Of a stretch of DNA of 64,000 nucleotides, positions 1 to 10,461 are shown in pieces (the stretch's first letter is position 1; each line of letters begins with the position of its first letter). Below the pieces are notes generated by a model, which did not search any database, was not told where the DNA came from, and saw only the letters and a list, made by a program, of their open reading frames with translations. The DNA lies in assembly GCF_001045555.1 (NCBI RefSeq), contig NZ_LFBU01000001.1, positions 1,860,001 through 1,924,000 of the forward strand. The letters are read 5' to 3'. The position numbers and the translations under genes are program-made. Source of the DNA: Marinobacter subterrani. GTDB lineage: Bacteria; Pseudomonadota; Gammaproteobacteria; Pseudomonadales; Oleiphilaceae.

Positions 1-217
1 CAGGAAAACCTAACCAACTGATTAATTTGAAAAATCATAAAACCTACAGGGCTATCATCAGTTCGTGATCACCGTGGCCATTTTTCGTGCCCCCCGGAAC
101 GTTCGAGGCGTCAGTAATAGTCCTCGCCGTCTTCGTGGCTTCCACAGCCACCCTGTCCGGCGGCGTTGTGGGCTGGTATTGTCTGGCCCCAAATTCGCAC
201 GGTACTGGAGATTCACT

Positions 218-550
218 GTGAAAAGTTGGTTATTTCTGGGCATTGCCATTGTGGCAGAGGTGGTGGCAACCAGCGGGCTGAAAGCCAGTGAAGGGTTTAC
301 CAAACTCTGGCCCAGCCTGCTGGTAATTGCAGGCTATGCCGTTGCGTTTTACTTCCTCTCGATCACACTGAAGGAAATCCCGGTGGGCGTGGCCTATGCC
401 ATTTGGGCGGGGCTTGGGGTTGTGTTGGTGGCGCTTATCGGCTGGCTGATTTACGGGCAGAGTCTGGATGCTGCCAGCGTGATTGGTATGGTGCTTATCA
501 TCACCGGCGTTGCGGTGATCAATCTGTTTTCCAAGTCAGTCGCTCACTAA
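218..550 (+). CDS. Small multidrug resistance (SMR) efflux protein, QAC/EmrE type
   Basis: The 110-aa product is an inner-membrane proton-coupled exporter expected to work as an antiparallel dimer on cationic drugs. Four hydrophobic segments fill the protein. The conserved membrane glutamate lies in [10 protein letters not shown] near residue 14, and YAIWAGLG marks helix 3, as in EmrE/Qac rather than the guanidine exporters Gdx/SugE. I chose the GTG at 218 because GGAG lies 8 bases upstream and the protein then begins directly with helix 1. An in-frame ATG at 65 would add about 50 Arg-rich residues that do not look like protein. The 217 bases upstream hold GC-rich hairpin potential but no riboswitch I can name. 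An SGNH hydrolase follows 26 bases downstream. Confidence 0.9.
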   Translation: MKSWLFLGIAIVAEVVATSGLKASEGFTKLWPSLLVIAGYAVAFYFLSITLKEIPVGVAYAIWAGLGVVLVALIGWLIYGQSLDAASVIGMVLIITGVAVINLFSKSVAH

Positions 551-576
551 ACTGTCGATAAGACCGGAGCCTCCCG

Positions 577-1302
577 ATGCACCTCCCTTTCTGGCTGACC
601 ACCGCCCTGCTCTTCCCGGTACTTCTGTACCAGGGCAAGCGGGCTCGCCGCACAACGCCCAGGCTGCCAGAGGCCGAGGGCTCGCCGTACGGTCAATACG
701 GTGAAGGCGCCCCCGCCAGGCGAATCCTGGTGATTGGCGAGTCCACGGCGGCCGGTGTCGGTGTTGAAACCCACAATCAGGGTCTGGCCAGCCAGTTGGC
801 ACGGCAGATTCACGAGCGCACCGGGCAGACCATTGCCTGGCACACCTTCGGGATCAACGGCATTCGGCTTGGTGCCTTGGTTCGAGAGCTGGAAACCACC
901 GAATTGCCAGAGGCGGATGTAGTGCTGTTGAGCATGGGGGTGAACGACACCACGGGGTTCACACCCCGTTTTCGTTTCCGCAGGCAATTGCGGGAATTGC
1001 GCCAATTGCTCGCACCGCGGCACTCGGGGCCCATGCTGCTGCTCAACGTGCCGCCCATGCATCTGTTCACGGCGCTGCCTTCGCCACTTCGGTACGTGTT
1101 GGGTTGGCGGGCCCGGCAGCTGGATAACCTCTATATCCGCGTGGCAAAGCAGTTTCCCGAAGACTTCCGCTACGTGAACTACCCGGTGGTCACCGACCCT
1201 GAGCTTCTGGCCCGTGATGGTTATCACCCCGGCCAGCGGGGCTACCAGTACATTGCGGAAGCGCTGGCTGCCGGGTATGCATTGGGTGACGGCTCTCCCT
1301 AG
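577..1302 (+). CDS. SGNH/GDSL hydrolase with N-terminal membrane anchor
   Basis: This 241-aa protein belongs to the SGNH/GDSL esterase superfamily. Block I is IGESTAAGVG near residue 50, with Ser nucleophile in a GES variant of GDS. Block III is MGVNDTTG near 116, and block V is DGYHPGQRGY near 212, with the Asp-x-x-His pair. The first 20 residues are hydrophobic and followed by KRARR, which suggests a signal anchor facing the periplasm. GGAG sits about 8 bases before the ATG. It probably shares a transcript with the SMR gene. The acyl substrate cannot be predicted. The gene converges on malic enzyme with only 21 bases between stops. Confidence 0.88.
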   Translation: MHLPFWLTTALLFPVLLYQGKRARRTTPRLPEAEGSPYGQYGEGAPARRILVIGESTAAGVGVETHNQGLASQLARQIHERTGQTIAWHTFGINGIRLGALVRELETTELPEADVVLLSMGVNDTTGFTPRFRFRRQLRELRQLLAPRHSGPMLLLNVPPMHLFTALPSPLRYVLGWRARQLDNLYIRVAKQFPEDFRYVNYPVVTDPELLARDGYHPGQRGYQYIAEALAAGYALGDGSP

Positions 1303-1323
1303 CTTCAAGAGGAGGTCCAGCCG

Positions 1324-3003
1324 TCAGATGGCGCGCCGCAGGTAACGCCGGTAGCGCGGTCGCCAGAAATTGCGTTCGATGGATTGGCGGATGGTCTCTT
1401 CATCAGATCTCAGAGCGACACCCTCCTCCTGGGCCTGCCAGGCCACATCGAAGGCGATGGCGCGGCTGATTTCCTGGATACCGCCCAATTCCGGCAACAG
1501 CCGATCCCCGGTGCCCTGCACGATCGGGGCCCGCTTTGCCAGGGCGTTGGAGGCGGCTGTGAGCATGGTGTCCGTTACCCGGGAGGCGCCGACCGCCACC
1601 ACACCCAGGCCAACGCCGGGAAAGATGTAGGCGTTGTTGCACTGGGCGATGGGGTAGGTTTTGCCATTGAGTTCCACCGGCTTGAAGGGGCTACCGGCAG
1701 CCACCAGCGCCTTTCCGTCGGTCCACTTCAGGATATCCTCGGGTGTGGTCTCCACCCGGGAGGTGGGGTTGGATAAGGGCATCACCACGGGTTGCTCACA
1801 GCCATGGTGCAGCGTTTTGATCACGTCCTCGGTGAACAGGCCGGGTTGGCCGGAGACACCAATGAGCACCGATGGCTTTGCCTGTTTGACCACATCGATC
1901 AGTTCCCGGCCTGACCAGTCCTTGAGCCGCTCCGGATCCTGGGCCAATGCTCTCTGGAAATCCTGCAGGCCGTCCTGATCGTTGGTCAGCAGCCCGTACC
2001 GGTCGATCATGTAGACACGCTGGCGCGCCTCATGCTCTGACAACCCCTCGTTGGTCATGGCAACAATGATCTGCTCGGCAATGCCGCAGCCGGCGGAACC
2101 GGCGCCCAAAAACGCCACGGTCTGATCACTGACCTTTTCGTTCTTCGTTTTGCAGGCGGCCAGCAACGTGGCCAGGCATACCGAGGCGGTACCCTGGATA
2201 TCGTCGTTGAAGCAGCAGGCCTGGTCCTGATACTTGTTCAGTATCCGCATGGCGTTGTTTTGCGCGAAGTCCTCAAACTGCACCAGCACGTTGGGCCAGC
2301 GACGCTTCACCGCCGCCAGGAAGTCGGCCACGAAGGCGTCGTATTCTTTCTGGCCGATGCGCTTGTGCCGCCAGCCCATGTACATGGGGTCATCCAGCAA
2401 GTCCTGGTTGTTGGTGCCCACATCCAACATGATGGGCAGGGTATTGGCCGGGCTGATGCCACCACAGGCGGTGTACAGGGACAGTTTGCCGATGGGTATG
2501 CCCATGCCGCCGATGCCCTGGTCCCCCAACCCAAGAATGCGCTCACCATCGGTGACCACGATCACTTTGACCCGTTCCTTGGTGGCGCTGCGCAGCAGGT
2601 AATCCAGGTGCTCGCGGTCCGGGTAGGAGACAAACAAACCGCGATGGTTGCGATAGATGTTGGAGAACTCCTGGCAGGCATCACCTACCGTCGGCGTGTA
2701 GATGATCGGGAGCATCTCCTCCAGATGATCTTCGAGCAGTCGGAAAAACAGGGTTTCGTTGTCGTCCTGGATCGACCGCAAGGTGATATGGCGGTCGAGA
2801 TCGTTCTGGCTCAGTTTGTACTGCTTGTAGGCCCGCTCGGCCTGCTCCTCGATGGTTTCCACGTGCTGTGGCAGCAGGCCGATCAGGTTGAAATCCATGC
2901 GCTCCCGGTTGGTAAAGGCACTGCCTTTGTTCAGCAAAGGCATCTCCAGCAGGGTCGGGCCGGCGTAGGGGATGTAAAGCGGGCGTTTTTCCGTATCTGT
3001 CAT
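1324..3003 (-). CDS. maeA: NAD-dependent malic enzyme
   Basis: The 559-aa product should oxidatively decarboxylate L-malate to pyruvate with NAD, linking the TCA cycle to gluconeogenic pools. The malic N-terminal domain includes the motif [14 protein letters not shown] near residue 107 and the metal/catalytic segment FEDFAQNNA near 252. The Rossmann domain starts at [14 protein letters not shown] near 315. The length matches the bacterial SfcA/MaeA type of about 560 aa, not the two-domain phosphotransacetylase fusion MaeB. I chose the ATG at 3003 because GAGGTG lies just upstream, although a GTG two codons earlier is in frame. It is transcribed alone from an upstream gap of 364 bases. Confidence 0.94.
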   Translation of the reverse strand: MTDTEKRPLYIPYAGPTLLEMPLLNKGSAFTNRERMDFNLIGLLPQHVETIEEQAERAYKQYKLSQNDLDRHITLRSIQDDNETLFFRLLEDHLEEMLPIIYTPTVGDACQEFSNIYRNHRGLFVSYPDREHLDYLLRSATKERVKVIVVTDGERILGLGDQGIGGMGIPIGKLSLYTACGGISPANTLPIMLDVGTNNQDLLDDPMYMGWRHKRIGQKEYDAFVADFLAAVKRRWPNVLVQFEDFAQNNAMRILNKYQDQACCFNDDIQGTASVCLATLLAACKTKNEKVSDQTVAFLGAGSAGCGIAEQIIVAMTNEGLSEHEARQRVYMIDRYGLLTNDQDGLQDFQRALAQDPERLKDWSGRELIDVVKQAKPSVLIGVSGQPGLFTEDVIKTLHHGCEQPVVMPLSNPTSRVETTPEDILKWTDGKALVAAGSPFKPVELNGKTYPIAQCNNAYIFPGVGLGVVAVGASRVTDTMLTAASNALAKRAPIVQGTGDRLLPELGGIQEISRAIAFDVAWQAQEEGVALRSDEETIRQSIERNFWRPRYRRYLRRAI

Positions 3004-3009
3004 GATCAC

Positions 3010-3367
3010 CTCGTGAAGCAGGTGGGCTACGAACGAATCGAAGTCGCCACTCCGTATGTGATTGGTCGCACTATAATTAAAAGCATAGTCGCTGACGTCC
3101 AGTTCGTCCCGCGGCGGCTTCTGGCATAGAAATCAGGTGGGCTCAAAAAACCACTTCCCGGTTTTGAAACTGGTGATATATTAATCAAACCCAGCCAAAA
3201 CCTGTTCTGGTGGTAGTGAGACCAAGCGTGCCCAACGGTTGCGTGTTTGCTGCTGTCACCCCGCCCGCTACTTGTGATCTCGTCGGAGTCAGCCCGAAGG
3301 GCGATGGCTTCCCGGCCATTATGGCCTTTGATAATGCCGAACGGCTCTGTCATGGAGGAATGAGATC
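3010..3367. other. Intergenic region between maeA and the TTHB210-like gene
   Basis: About 360 bases lie between divergent genes. The left part is A+T rich and holds TATAAT at 3071-3076. The right part, about 3280-3350, contains two small inverted repeats, GGCCATTATGGCC and GCCGAACGGC, before the GGAGG that serves the gene at 3368. Open frames exist here on both strands but show no recognisable protein. I see possible promoters and a structured leader but nothing I can name. Confidence 0.4.
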
Positions 3368-4150
3368 ATGAAGCCTTCTGTCGGTTTGTTTTGTCCTGCC
3401 CGCACACTTTGCGTGCTGGCATTTCTCAGCTTCGCGGGTACCACCCAGGCCGCTGAGCCTGCGCTTCATACCGGCACGCCCGTAGCGGTGGGTAATGGCA
3501 CCGCGCGGGTGGTGGTAGCCACCAACGGAATGAACGAGCCTGAGTCTGTGTCTGTCGTTATGACTAAAGACGCACTGCAAGGACTTCCTGCGGTTCAGGG
3601 CGAAAAGATGGTTTGGGAGTTTTCACTACCCATGCCGGAGACCGGTCCGCGCACGGGCTACGACCACGTGATGCTCGACTGGAATCCTGCCGGGCATATC
3701 CCGGAAGGGGTCTACAACGTTCCCCATTTCGACGTGCATTTCTATCTGATCAGCGGGGGTGAGCGTGAAGCCATAACCTTCCACGGCGAGGGCCGTGAGC
3801 TGGCCATGACGGCGCCAGACCCACAACTGGTTCCGGCTGGCTATGTCATCCCCCCGGATGCGGCCGTGGATCGGATGGGAATGCATGGCCTGGACCCCGC
3901 CGGGCATGAGTTCCATGGCCAACCGTTCAGCCACAACTTCATCTACGGCTATTACAAGGGCGAGCTGATGTTCGTTGAGCCGATGGTATCGCTGGCCTTT
4001 CTGGAGTCGCTTCCGGAAATGACCTCACCGGTAAAGCAACCCCAGCGGTACAGCTACCCTGCCTGGTATCCGGCCGCCTACCGGATTGGATTTGATGCCG
4101 GTAAGGGTGAGTACACCATCGCGCTCCAGAACCTGGCCAGGTCTGACTGA
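3368..4150 (+). CDS. Exported DUF5602/TTHB210-like domain protein
   Basis: The 260-aa protein has a clear signal peptide (hydrophobic core ending in TTQAAE, residues 11-29) and is probably periplasmic. The middle resembles the TTHB210-like (DUF5602) family. It has a His-rich beta region with HFDVHFYL near 118 and a second cluster, MGMHGLDPAGHEFHG, near 168, followed by aromatic strands. The His-rich segments could bind metal, but this is an inference. GGAGG precedes the ATG by 8 bases. No partner gene is evident because both neighbours are on the other strand. The function of the family is not established. Confidence 0.7.
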   Translation: MKPSVGLFCPARTLCVLAFLSFAGTTQAAEPALHTGTPVAVGNGTARVVVATNGMNEPESVSVVMTKDALQGLPAVQGEKMVWEFSLPMPETGPRTGYDHVMLDWNPAGHIPEGVYNVPHFDVHFYLISGGEREAITFHGEGRELAMTAPDPQLVPAGYVIPPDAAVDRMGMHGLDPAGHEFHGQPFSHNFIYGYYKGELMFVEPMVSLAFLESLPEMTSPVKQPQRYSYPAWYPAAYRIGFDAGKGEYTIALQNLARSD

Positions 4151-4157
4151 ATCTGCC

Positions 4158-5816
4158 TCAGGGCGCCAGCTTGCGCTTCAGCGCCCTGGAGACCGACAGC
4201 GGCAGACTGGGCAATGAGCGCAGCATCCACGGCAGTATGCGGCGCTTCACTCCGCTCAGGGATTCCGGAATCACGGCCTCAATGAGATGTGGTCCCGGCA
4301 TTCTCTGGGCGTATTCCACGGCTTTTGCCATTTCCTCGGCCGAGTGTACCCGCACCGCGTGAACGCCCATGCCGTTGGCCATTTCCGCGAAGTTGATCAC
4401 CGGCCCACGCAGGTCCAGCTGGGATTTGGCTTTCTCACCGGCCTCTTCCGCGCCCACCCGCTCCAGTTCGATGTTGAGCACGGAGTAAGAGGCGTTGTTG
4501 AAGATGATGGAGGTTACGTTCAGCTGTTCCCGGGCCATGGTCCACAGGGCCTGGATGGTGTACATGGCGGTGCCATCACCAATCAGGGCGATGACCGGCC
4601 GGTCCGGGCAGGCTACGGCAGCGCCCACGGCGTTGGGCAGGCCCTGGCCGATGGCGCCGCCGGTGAGGGTGATCATGTCGTGGCGGGGCGCGCCGGCGGT
4701 CATTACCGAGAGCATCAGGCTGGAGGTGATGCCTTCATCCACGATGATGGCGTTCTCGGGCATCAGTTCACCCACTGCTTTGCAGACTTTCTCGGCGGTC
4801 AGCTTGCCTCTGGGCCGGCCCGGTCGCTTTGCCGGTTGCAACTTCGGCTGCGCCTGGCTGGCGCCTACGGCGTCGTTGAGTTTGTTCAGGCTGGCCAGGA
4901 TGTCCTGGTCGGGCGCCACCAGCGTGTGCACCTGGCAGGTATCCGGCACCAGGTAGCTCTTCTTGCCGGGATAGGCAAAGAAGGAAACCGGTGCCTTGGC
5001 GTCCACCAGAACCAGGTGTTCCACGTCCGTCAGTTGCACCGTGGCCAGCTCGGCCAGGTAGGCCAGGCGTTCGATGTAAGGCAGGCCGGCGCCCCGCTCC
5101 ATGCGGGTGGGGAAGGTTTCCGCCAGCAGGGTAACGCCGCTGTGCGCGGCCAGCTTGGCGGCCGCCAGCATGCTGGGCTCACGCAGGGAATGGCCGCCCA
5201 TCAGCAAGGCAGTTTTCTTGCCGGAGCGGATGGCCGAGGCAATGGCCTCCACCGTGGCATCGTCTGCCGGTGCTGGTGTCGGCGGGGCCAGGGGCGCGCT
5301 GGGCACACCGCCCTCCCCCCAGGACACATCGGCCGGCAGTATCAGGGTCGCGACCTGCCCGGGCGCCGTGCGGGCAGCGGCGATGGCTTCGGCGGCATCC
5401 TGGCACAGGGTTTCCGTGCTCTTGGCTGTGCGTACAAACCCCGGCGAAACGTTGCGGGCAACGGTCTCGATGTCGGATTGCAGCTGGGCATCGTATTTGA
5501 CGTGGTAGGTGGCGTGGTCGCCAACAATGTTCAGCACCGGCACCTTGCCCTTGCGGGCGTTGTGCAGGTTGGCCAGGCCGTTGCCCAGCCCGCAGCCCAG
5601 GTGCAACAGGGTGACGGCGGGTTTGTCGGCCATGCGGGCATAGCCGTCGGCGGCGCCGGTGGCGACTCCCTCGAACAGGGCAAGAACAGCCCGCATCTTG
5701 GGCTCGTCATCCAGCGCTGCAACAAAGTGCATCTCACTGGTGCCGGGGTTGCTGAAGCAGACCTCAACACCGGCGTCCACCAGGGTTTTCATCAGGGCTT
5801 GTGCGCCGTTTGTCAT
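4158..5816 (-). CDS. Thiamine-diphosphate enzyme, acetolactate synthase large-subunit-like
   Basis: The 552-aa protein has the three-domain fold of ThDP-dependent decarboxylases and carboligases. The catalytic Glu lies in ALFEGVATGAADGYAR near residue 48. The central domain spans about 190-320. The ThDP motif runs from IGDGTAMY near 420 to IIFNN, with the usual GDG-to-NN spacing. An Arg/Lys-rich stretch around 330-345 looks like an inter-domain linker. No regulatory small subunit (IlvH) lies nearby, so a housekeeping acetohydroxyacid synthase is unlikely. A benzoylformate-decarboxylase-like or other keto-acid role is more plausible. It follows the FAD dehydrogenase gene by 82 bases on the same strand and is probably co-transcribed with it. 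Confidence 0.8.
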   Translation of the reverse strand: MTNGAQALMKTLVDAGVEVCFSNPGTSEMHFVAALDDEPKMRAVLALFEGVATGAADGYARMADKPAVTLLHLGCGLGNGLANLHNARKGKVPVLNIVGDHATYHVKYDAQLQSDIETVARNVSPGFVRTAKSTETLCQDAAEAIAAARTAPGQVATLILPADVSWGEGGVPSAPLAPPTPAPADDATVEAIASAIRSGKKTALLMGGHSLREPSMLAAAKLAAHSGVTLLAETFPTRMERGAGLPYIERLAYLAELATVQLTDVEHLVLVDAKAPVSFFAYPGKKSYLVPDTCQVHTLVAPDQDILASLNKLNDAVGASQAQPKLQPAKRPGRPRGKLTAEKVCKAVGELMPENAIIVDEGITSSLMLSVMTAGAPRHDMITLTGGAIGQGLPNAVGAAVACPDRPVIALIGDGTAMYTIQALWTMAREQLNVTSIIFNNASYSVLNIELERVGAEEAGEKAKSQLDLRGPVINFAEMANGMGVHAVRVHSAEEMAKAVEYAQRMPGPHLIEAVIPESLSGVKRRILPWMLRSLPSLPLSVSRALKRKLAP

Positions 5817-5898
5817 TGTTGTTCTCCAGCTTGTTCACTTGCAGTGTGTTGGTTTCGGGTGCAGTGCCTTCCCGGCTTCAGAGTCCCGATCATGGCGG

Positions 5899-7512
5899 TC
5901 ATCCTCCTGCCACAATGGAGCGCACCGACGCCCGGGCAGTCATGATGCACCCGGGCAGGAAGGTGCCTTCCAGGGAGCGTTTTCCGTTAGCACCGCCGCC
6001 ACCAAAGCCGGCGGCCTCGCCGACACAGTACAGGCCTTCAACAGGCGTTCCTCCGGCGTTGAGGATGCGGCTCTGAAGATCGGTTTGCAGCCCTCCCAGA
6101 CTCTTGCGGGTAATCAGCTGCATGCGGATAGCGATGTAGGGACCGGAACCCGGTTTCTGCAGCGGCGCGGGTTTGCAGGTGCGCAGCCGGTCCGGCTTCC
6201 ATTCCCGGGCGTGCTGGATCTTCCGGATCTGAGCATCGTTATGGAGACTGGTGCCCCTGGCGAAATTGGCATCGAAAGCATCGGCGGTGGCCTGGAGCGT
6301 GCCCGGGTTGATGTCGTGGGAACAGGTCAGCGCGTTCATCTTGCCGGCCAGCTCGCCGAGGTTATCCGCCACCAGGAAATCCCGGCTTTCATGCTGCATC
6401 TGTCGCACCAGGGCGTGGTTGCCCAGCAACAGCTCTTTTACAAACTGAGGGAACTGTTTGTCCCGAATCCGCGCGTTGTGTTCGGCGCCGGAGATGGCAA
6501 ATTCCTTGGCGGCAATGCGCCAGTTCAGCAGGTGCCAGGTCCAGGGTTTTTCCTGTTCTGCCACCCGCTGGCACAGCCAGTGGGTATCGAAACCGGTCAC
6601 CAGGGGCTCCGGGCCAATCCGCTCGCCCCGATGGTTCAGCCACAGGGCCGATTTGCAGGGAATGGTGGAAAGGCCATGGCCGGTAAAGTGCGGGTACGGA
6701 TGCGGGAAGCCCGCCGCGTAATTCCACATTTCGCCGGCGTGGGTAATCTGGCCCCCGAGAGTGTTGGCCACCCAGTGGTGCATGTGGCCGTCCGCATAGG
6801 GGTGCGCACCGTTCAGCATGCGGGTGGGTTGTGGCCGGTCAACCGGCCAGTTGGCGCGGCATTCCTTGTGGCTGCCGTTGATGCCACCGGTGGCCAGCAC
6901 CACGGCCGGAGCGGCCAGGCGGACTTCCTTCCCGGTTGCCTCGTTGATGGCCAGGGCGCCACTCACTTTGCCCGCTTCGTGGTCCAGTTCGGTGATGCGG
7001 TGCTGGTGCAGCAGGGTGAGTTTGCCGCTGGTGTTTTCCCGGTGCAGCGCCGTCACCAGGCAACGGACCAGCTCCCGGGCGGTGCCCCAGACCACATGGT
7101 AGCGGGGCAGACGGTTGCCATCGCCAAAGCGGCCACGCTCAACCCAGTTCACCGCCGGCAGGAATTTTATGCCTTCGTTGCTGAGCCAGTCGTAAACCTC
7201 TGCACGGGAATGCTCCACGTAGTACCGGGCCCACTGCAGGGGCAATTCATCGTCGGGGGCCAGCTCGCCAAAGCTGAGCCAGTCGCCCAGGGCAATCTCC
7301 GGTGTGTCGGCAATCTTCATGCGTTTCTGCAGTGGCGTGCCCACCAGCATCATGCCGCCAAAAGCCCACAGCGCCAGGCCGCCCATCCGTTCTTCGGTAT
7401 CCCGGTCTGCCAGGGTCACGGATTTGCCGGCGCGCAAGCCTTCAAGCGCCGCGACAATGCCCGCCAGCCCGCCGCCAACCACCAGAATATCTGAGGAAAT
7501 CACCTTGGCCAT
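5899..7512 (-). CDS. FAD-dependent dehydrogenase (FAD_binding_2, ketosteroid-dehydrogenase-like)
   Basis: This 537-aa flavoprotein opens with the dinucleotide motif VVGGGLAGIVAALEG near residues 11-26. It also shows the second FAD motif VVLATGGINGS near 209 and ends with the cap ANGKRSLEGTFLPG near 510, typical of fumarate-reductase and 3-ketosteroid-1-dehydrogenase relatives. The fold predicts oxidation or desaturation of a substrate next to a carbonyl, but the substrate is unknown. It is the first gene of a probable two-gene unit with the ThDP enzyme. It is divergent from an AraC-type regulator whose likely operator lies in the shared promoter region, so co-regulation is a reasonable inference. 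Confidence 0.82.
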   Translation of the reverse strand: MAKVISSDILVVGGGLAGIVAALEGLRAGKSVTLADRDTEERMGGLALWAFGGMMLVGTPLQKRMKIADTPEIALGDWLSFGELAPDDELPLQWARYYVEHSRAEVYDWLSNEGIKFLPAVNWVERGRFGDGNRLPRYHVVWGTARELVRCLVTALHRENTSGKLTLLHQHRITELDHEAGKVSGALAINEATGKEVRLAAPAVVLATGGINGSHKECRANWPVDRPQPTRMLNGAHPYADGHMHHWVANTLGGQITHAGEMWNYAAGFPHPYPHFTGHGLSTIPCKSALWLNHRGERIGPEPLVTGFDTHWLCQRVAEQEKPWTWHLLNWRIAAKEFAISGAEHNARIRDKQFPQFVKELLLGNHALVRQMQHESRDFLVADNLGELAGKMNALTCSHDINPGTLQATADAFDANFARGTSLHNDAQIRKIQHAREWKPDRLRTCKPAPLQKPGSGPYIAIRMQLITRKSLGGLQTDLQSRILNAGGTPVEGLYCVGEAAGFGGGGANGKRSLEGTFLPGCIMTARASVRSIVAGG

Positions 7513-7574
7513 AGTGCATCCGACCTGATCGCAATGAGTTGTCAGCTTTAAAGATATACCGGTACCATGGCTTT

Positions 7575-7616
7575 AAAATTGACTTCAGAGGCCAGCAAAA
7601 TTGACATTAGAGGCCA
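7575..7616 (+). promoter_or_regulatory. Two direct repeats, likely operator of the adjacent AraC-type regulator
   Basis: AAAATTGACTTCAGAGGCCA (7575-7594) and AAAATTGACATTAGAGGCCA (7597-7616) agree at 18 of 20 positions and repeat with a 22-base period, close to two helical turns. AraC-family proteins typically bind such direct half-sites. The repeats lie between the divergent dehydrogenase and regulator genes. The second copy covers the TTG used as the regulator's start. Each repeat also contains a -35-like TTGAC(A/T) and an AGAGG that could act as ribosome binding site. Confidence 0.6.
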
Positions 7617-8614
7617 CGGTTTCCATCGGCTGGGTAAATACCGTTATCGCGGCGGCGCAAAGGCTGTCTGTGAATGAGGGTACTTTGCTGACAACCGCCG
7701 GTATTCCCGAGGCTGCCGGTACCCGGGAACGCTGGCCCATTGATGACATCACGCGGCTGTGGCACGCGGCAGAGCGTTGCACCGGCGATCCCGGTTTTGG
7801 CCTGAAAGTCGGGGCCGAGTTCACCCCGATGAGCATCAGTGGTGTGGGCTTTGCGCTGCAGTCTGCGGCTACCCTGCGCGAAGCCATTGTGATGGGGCAG
7901 CGCTTCCAGCGGCTGATCTCCGACGGCGGGCGTTTCCAGATCCTGGCAGGCCATTCCGCAACCTGGCTGGTTTACCATCCCCGGCAGGGGAAGCTGGCTT
8001 TCAGCCCACATCAGATTGAGGCGGTGCTGGCCGCGGTGGTCGGGTTTGCCAGTTGGGTAACCGGTACCCGCATGCAGGCTTCACGGGTGCAGTTCAGCCA
8101 GCCGCGGCTCGGGCCCCTGGCGGGATACCAGGCCGCGTTTAACTGCCCGGTGGAATTCGAGCAGGCGTTCAGCGGTGTGCTGGTAGACAATGCCATTCTG
8201 GACCAGCCCCTGCCCCAGGCAGATCCGGAACTCGCGCAGGTGCACGAACGCTACACCACCGCCCGGCTGGCCGCGCTGTCCATTAACAGCGCTTCCGTGC
8301 CGGAGATACGGAGGTGGCTGATGGCTCGCCTGGGCCCGACCCTTCCCCGCCGGGCCGAGGCAGCCGAGGCGTTAGGTATCAGCGAACGGACTCTGGCGCG
8401 GCGGCTGCAGGAACAGGAGCAGACGTTCGATGCCCTACTGGACGACGTGCGCCGTGAAAAAGCCCTTCACGCGGTTGCGGATACCACGACTACCCTGCCC
8501 GAAATCGCCGAGGCACTGGGCTTTGCAGAAGTAAGCACCTTCTACCGGGCCTTCCGCCGCTGGACTGGACTGCCTCCGGTGCGCTGGCGTAAGCACCGCG
8601 GCAACACTACCTGA
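7601..8614 (+). CDS. AraC family transcriptional regulator
   Basis: The 337-aa protein has an N-terminal ligand-sensing region of the arabinose-binding-like AraC subclass (about 10-210). The C-terminal double helix-turn-helix (about 235-333) includes EAAEALGISERTLARRLQ and EIAEALGFAEVSTFYRAFRRW. The start is uncertain: no ATG exists in this frame before residue 90. TTG at 7601 has AGAGG 9 bases upstream and gives a normal N-terminus, so I used it, but it lies inside a direct repeat. It probably controls the divergent FAD dehydrogenase and ThDP enzyme genes and itself. The inducer is unknown. Confidence 0.85.
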   Translation: MTLEATVSIGWVNTVIAAAQRLSVNEGTLLTTAGIPEAAGTRERWPIDDITRLWHAAERCTGDPGFGLKVGAEFTPMSISGVGFALQSAATLREAIVMGQRFQRLISDGGRFQILAGHSATWLVYHPRQGKLAFSPHQIEAVLAAVVGFASWVTGTRMQASRVQFSQPRLGPLAGYQAAFNCPVEFEQAFSGVLVDNAILDQPLPQADPELAQVHERYTTARLAALSINSASVPEIRRWLMARLGPTLPRRAEAAEALGISERTLARRLQEQEQTFDALLDDVRREKALHAVADTTTTLPEIAEALGFAEVSTFYRAFRRWTGLPPVRWRKHRGNTT

Positions 8615-8636
8615 TCGCTATCCAACCGAAACACAA

Positions 8637-8676
8637 AAGTCACTGACTTGTCACCTCCGTGACACGGCACTGTCAC
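8637..8676 (+). promoter_or_regulatory. Pho box: four 7-bp units with 11-bp period upstream of ptxA
   Basis: The units AAGTCAC (8637), TTGTCAC (8648), GTGACAC (8659) and CTGTCAC (8670) start exactly 11 bases apart. Each is separated from the next by 4 bases. This is the arrangement of PhoB boxes, consensus CTGTCAT with 4-base spacers. Two units match the consensus at 6 of 7 or at 5 of 7 positions and the other two are weaker. The last unit ends 68 bases before the ptxA start. It predicts induction of the operon by phosphate starvation through PhoB. Confidence 0.8.
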
Positions 8677-8744
8677 CTGCCAGGTTTACCTTTTGCATTG
8701 TAAGTCGCAATCAAGCGCGCTTATTTATTGCAAAAGGTGATCTT

Positions 8745-10453
<1,709 letters not shown>

Positions 10454-10461
10454 GGAGCCTG

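Noticed and set aside
1..217. Guanidine riboswitch upstream of the SMR gene
   Set aside because: I found no match to the ykkC, mini-ykkC or guanidine-III core motifs. The SMR protein is of the QAC type, which usually lacks such leaders.
65..217. N-terminal extension of the SMR protein from an ATG at 65
   Set aside because: The Arg-rich residues do not resemble an SMR N-terminus, and the GTG at 218 has a proper ribosome binding site.
4287..7494. Long plus-strand frames of 552 and 611 codons at 4287-5945 and 5659-7494
   Set aside because: They are antisense to the ThDP enzyme and FAD dehydrogenase, which have clear motifs. The frames have compositions typical of antisense reading of GC-rich genes and no recognisable domains.
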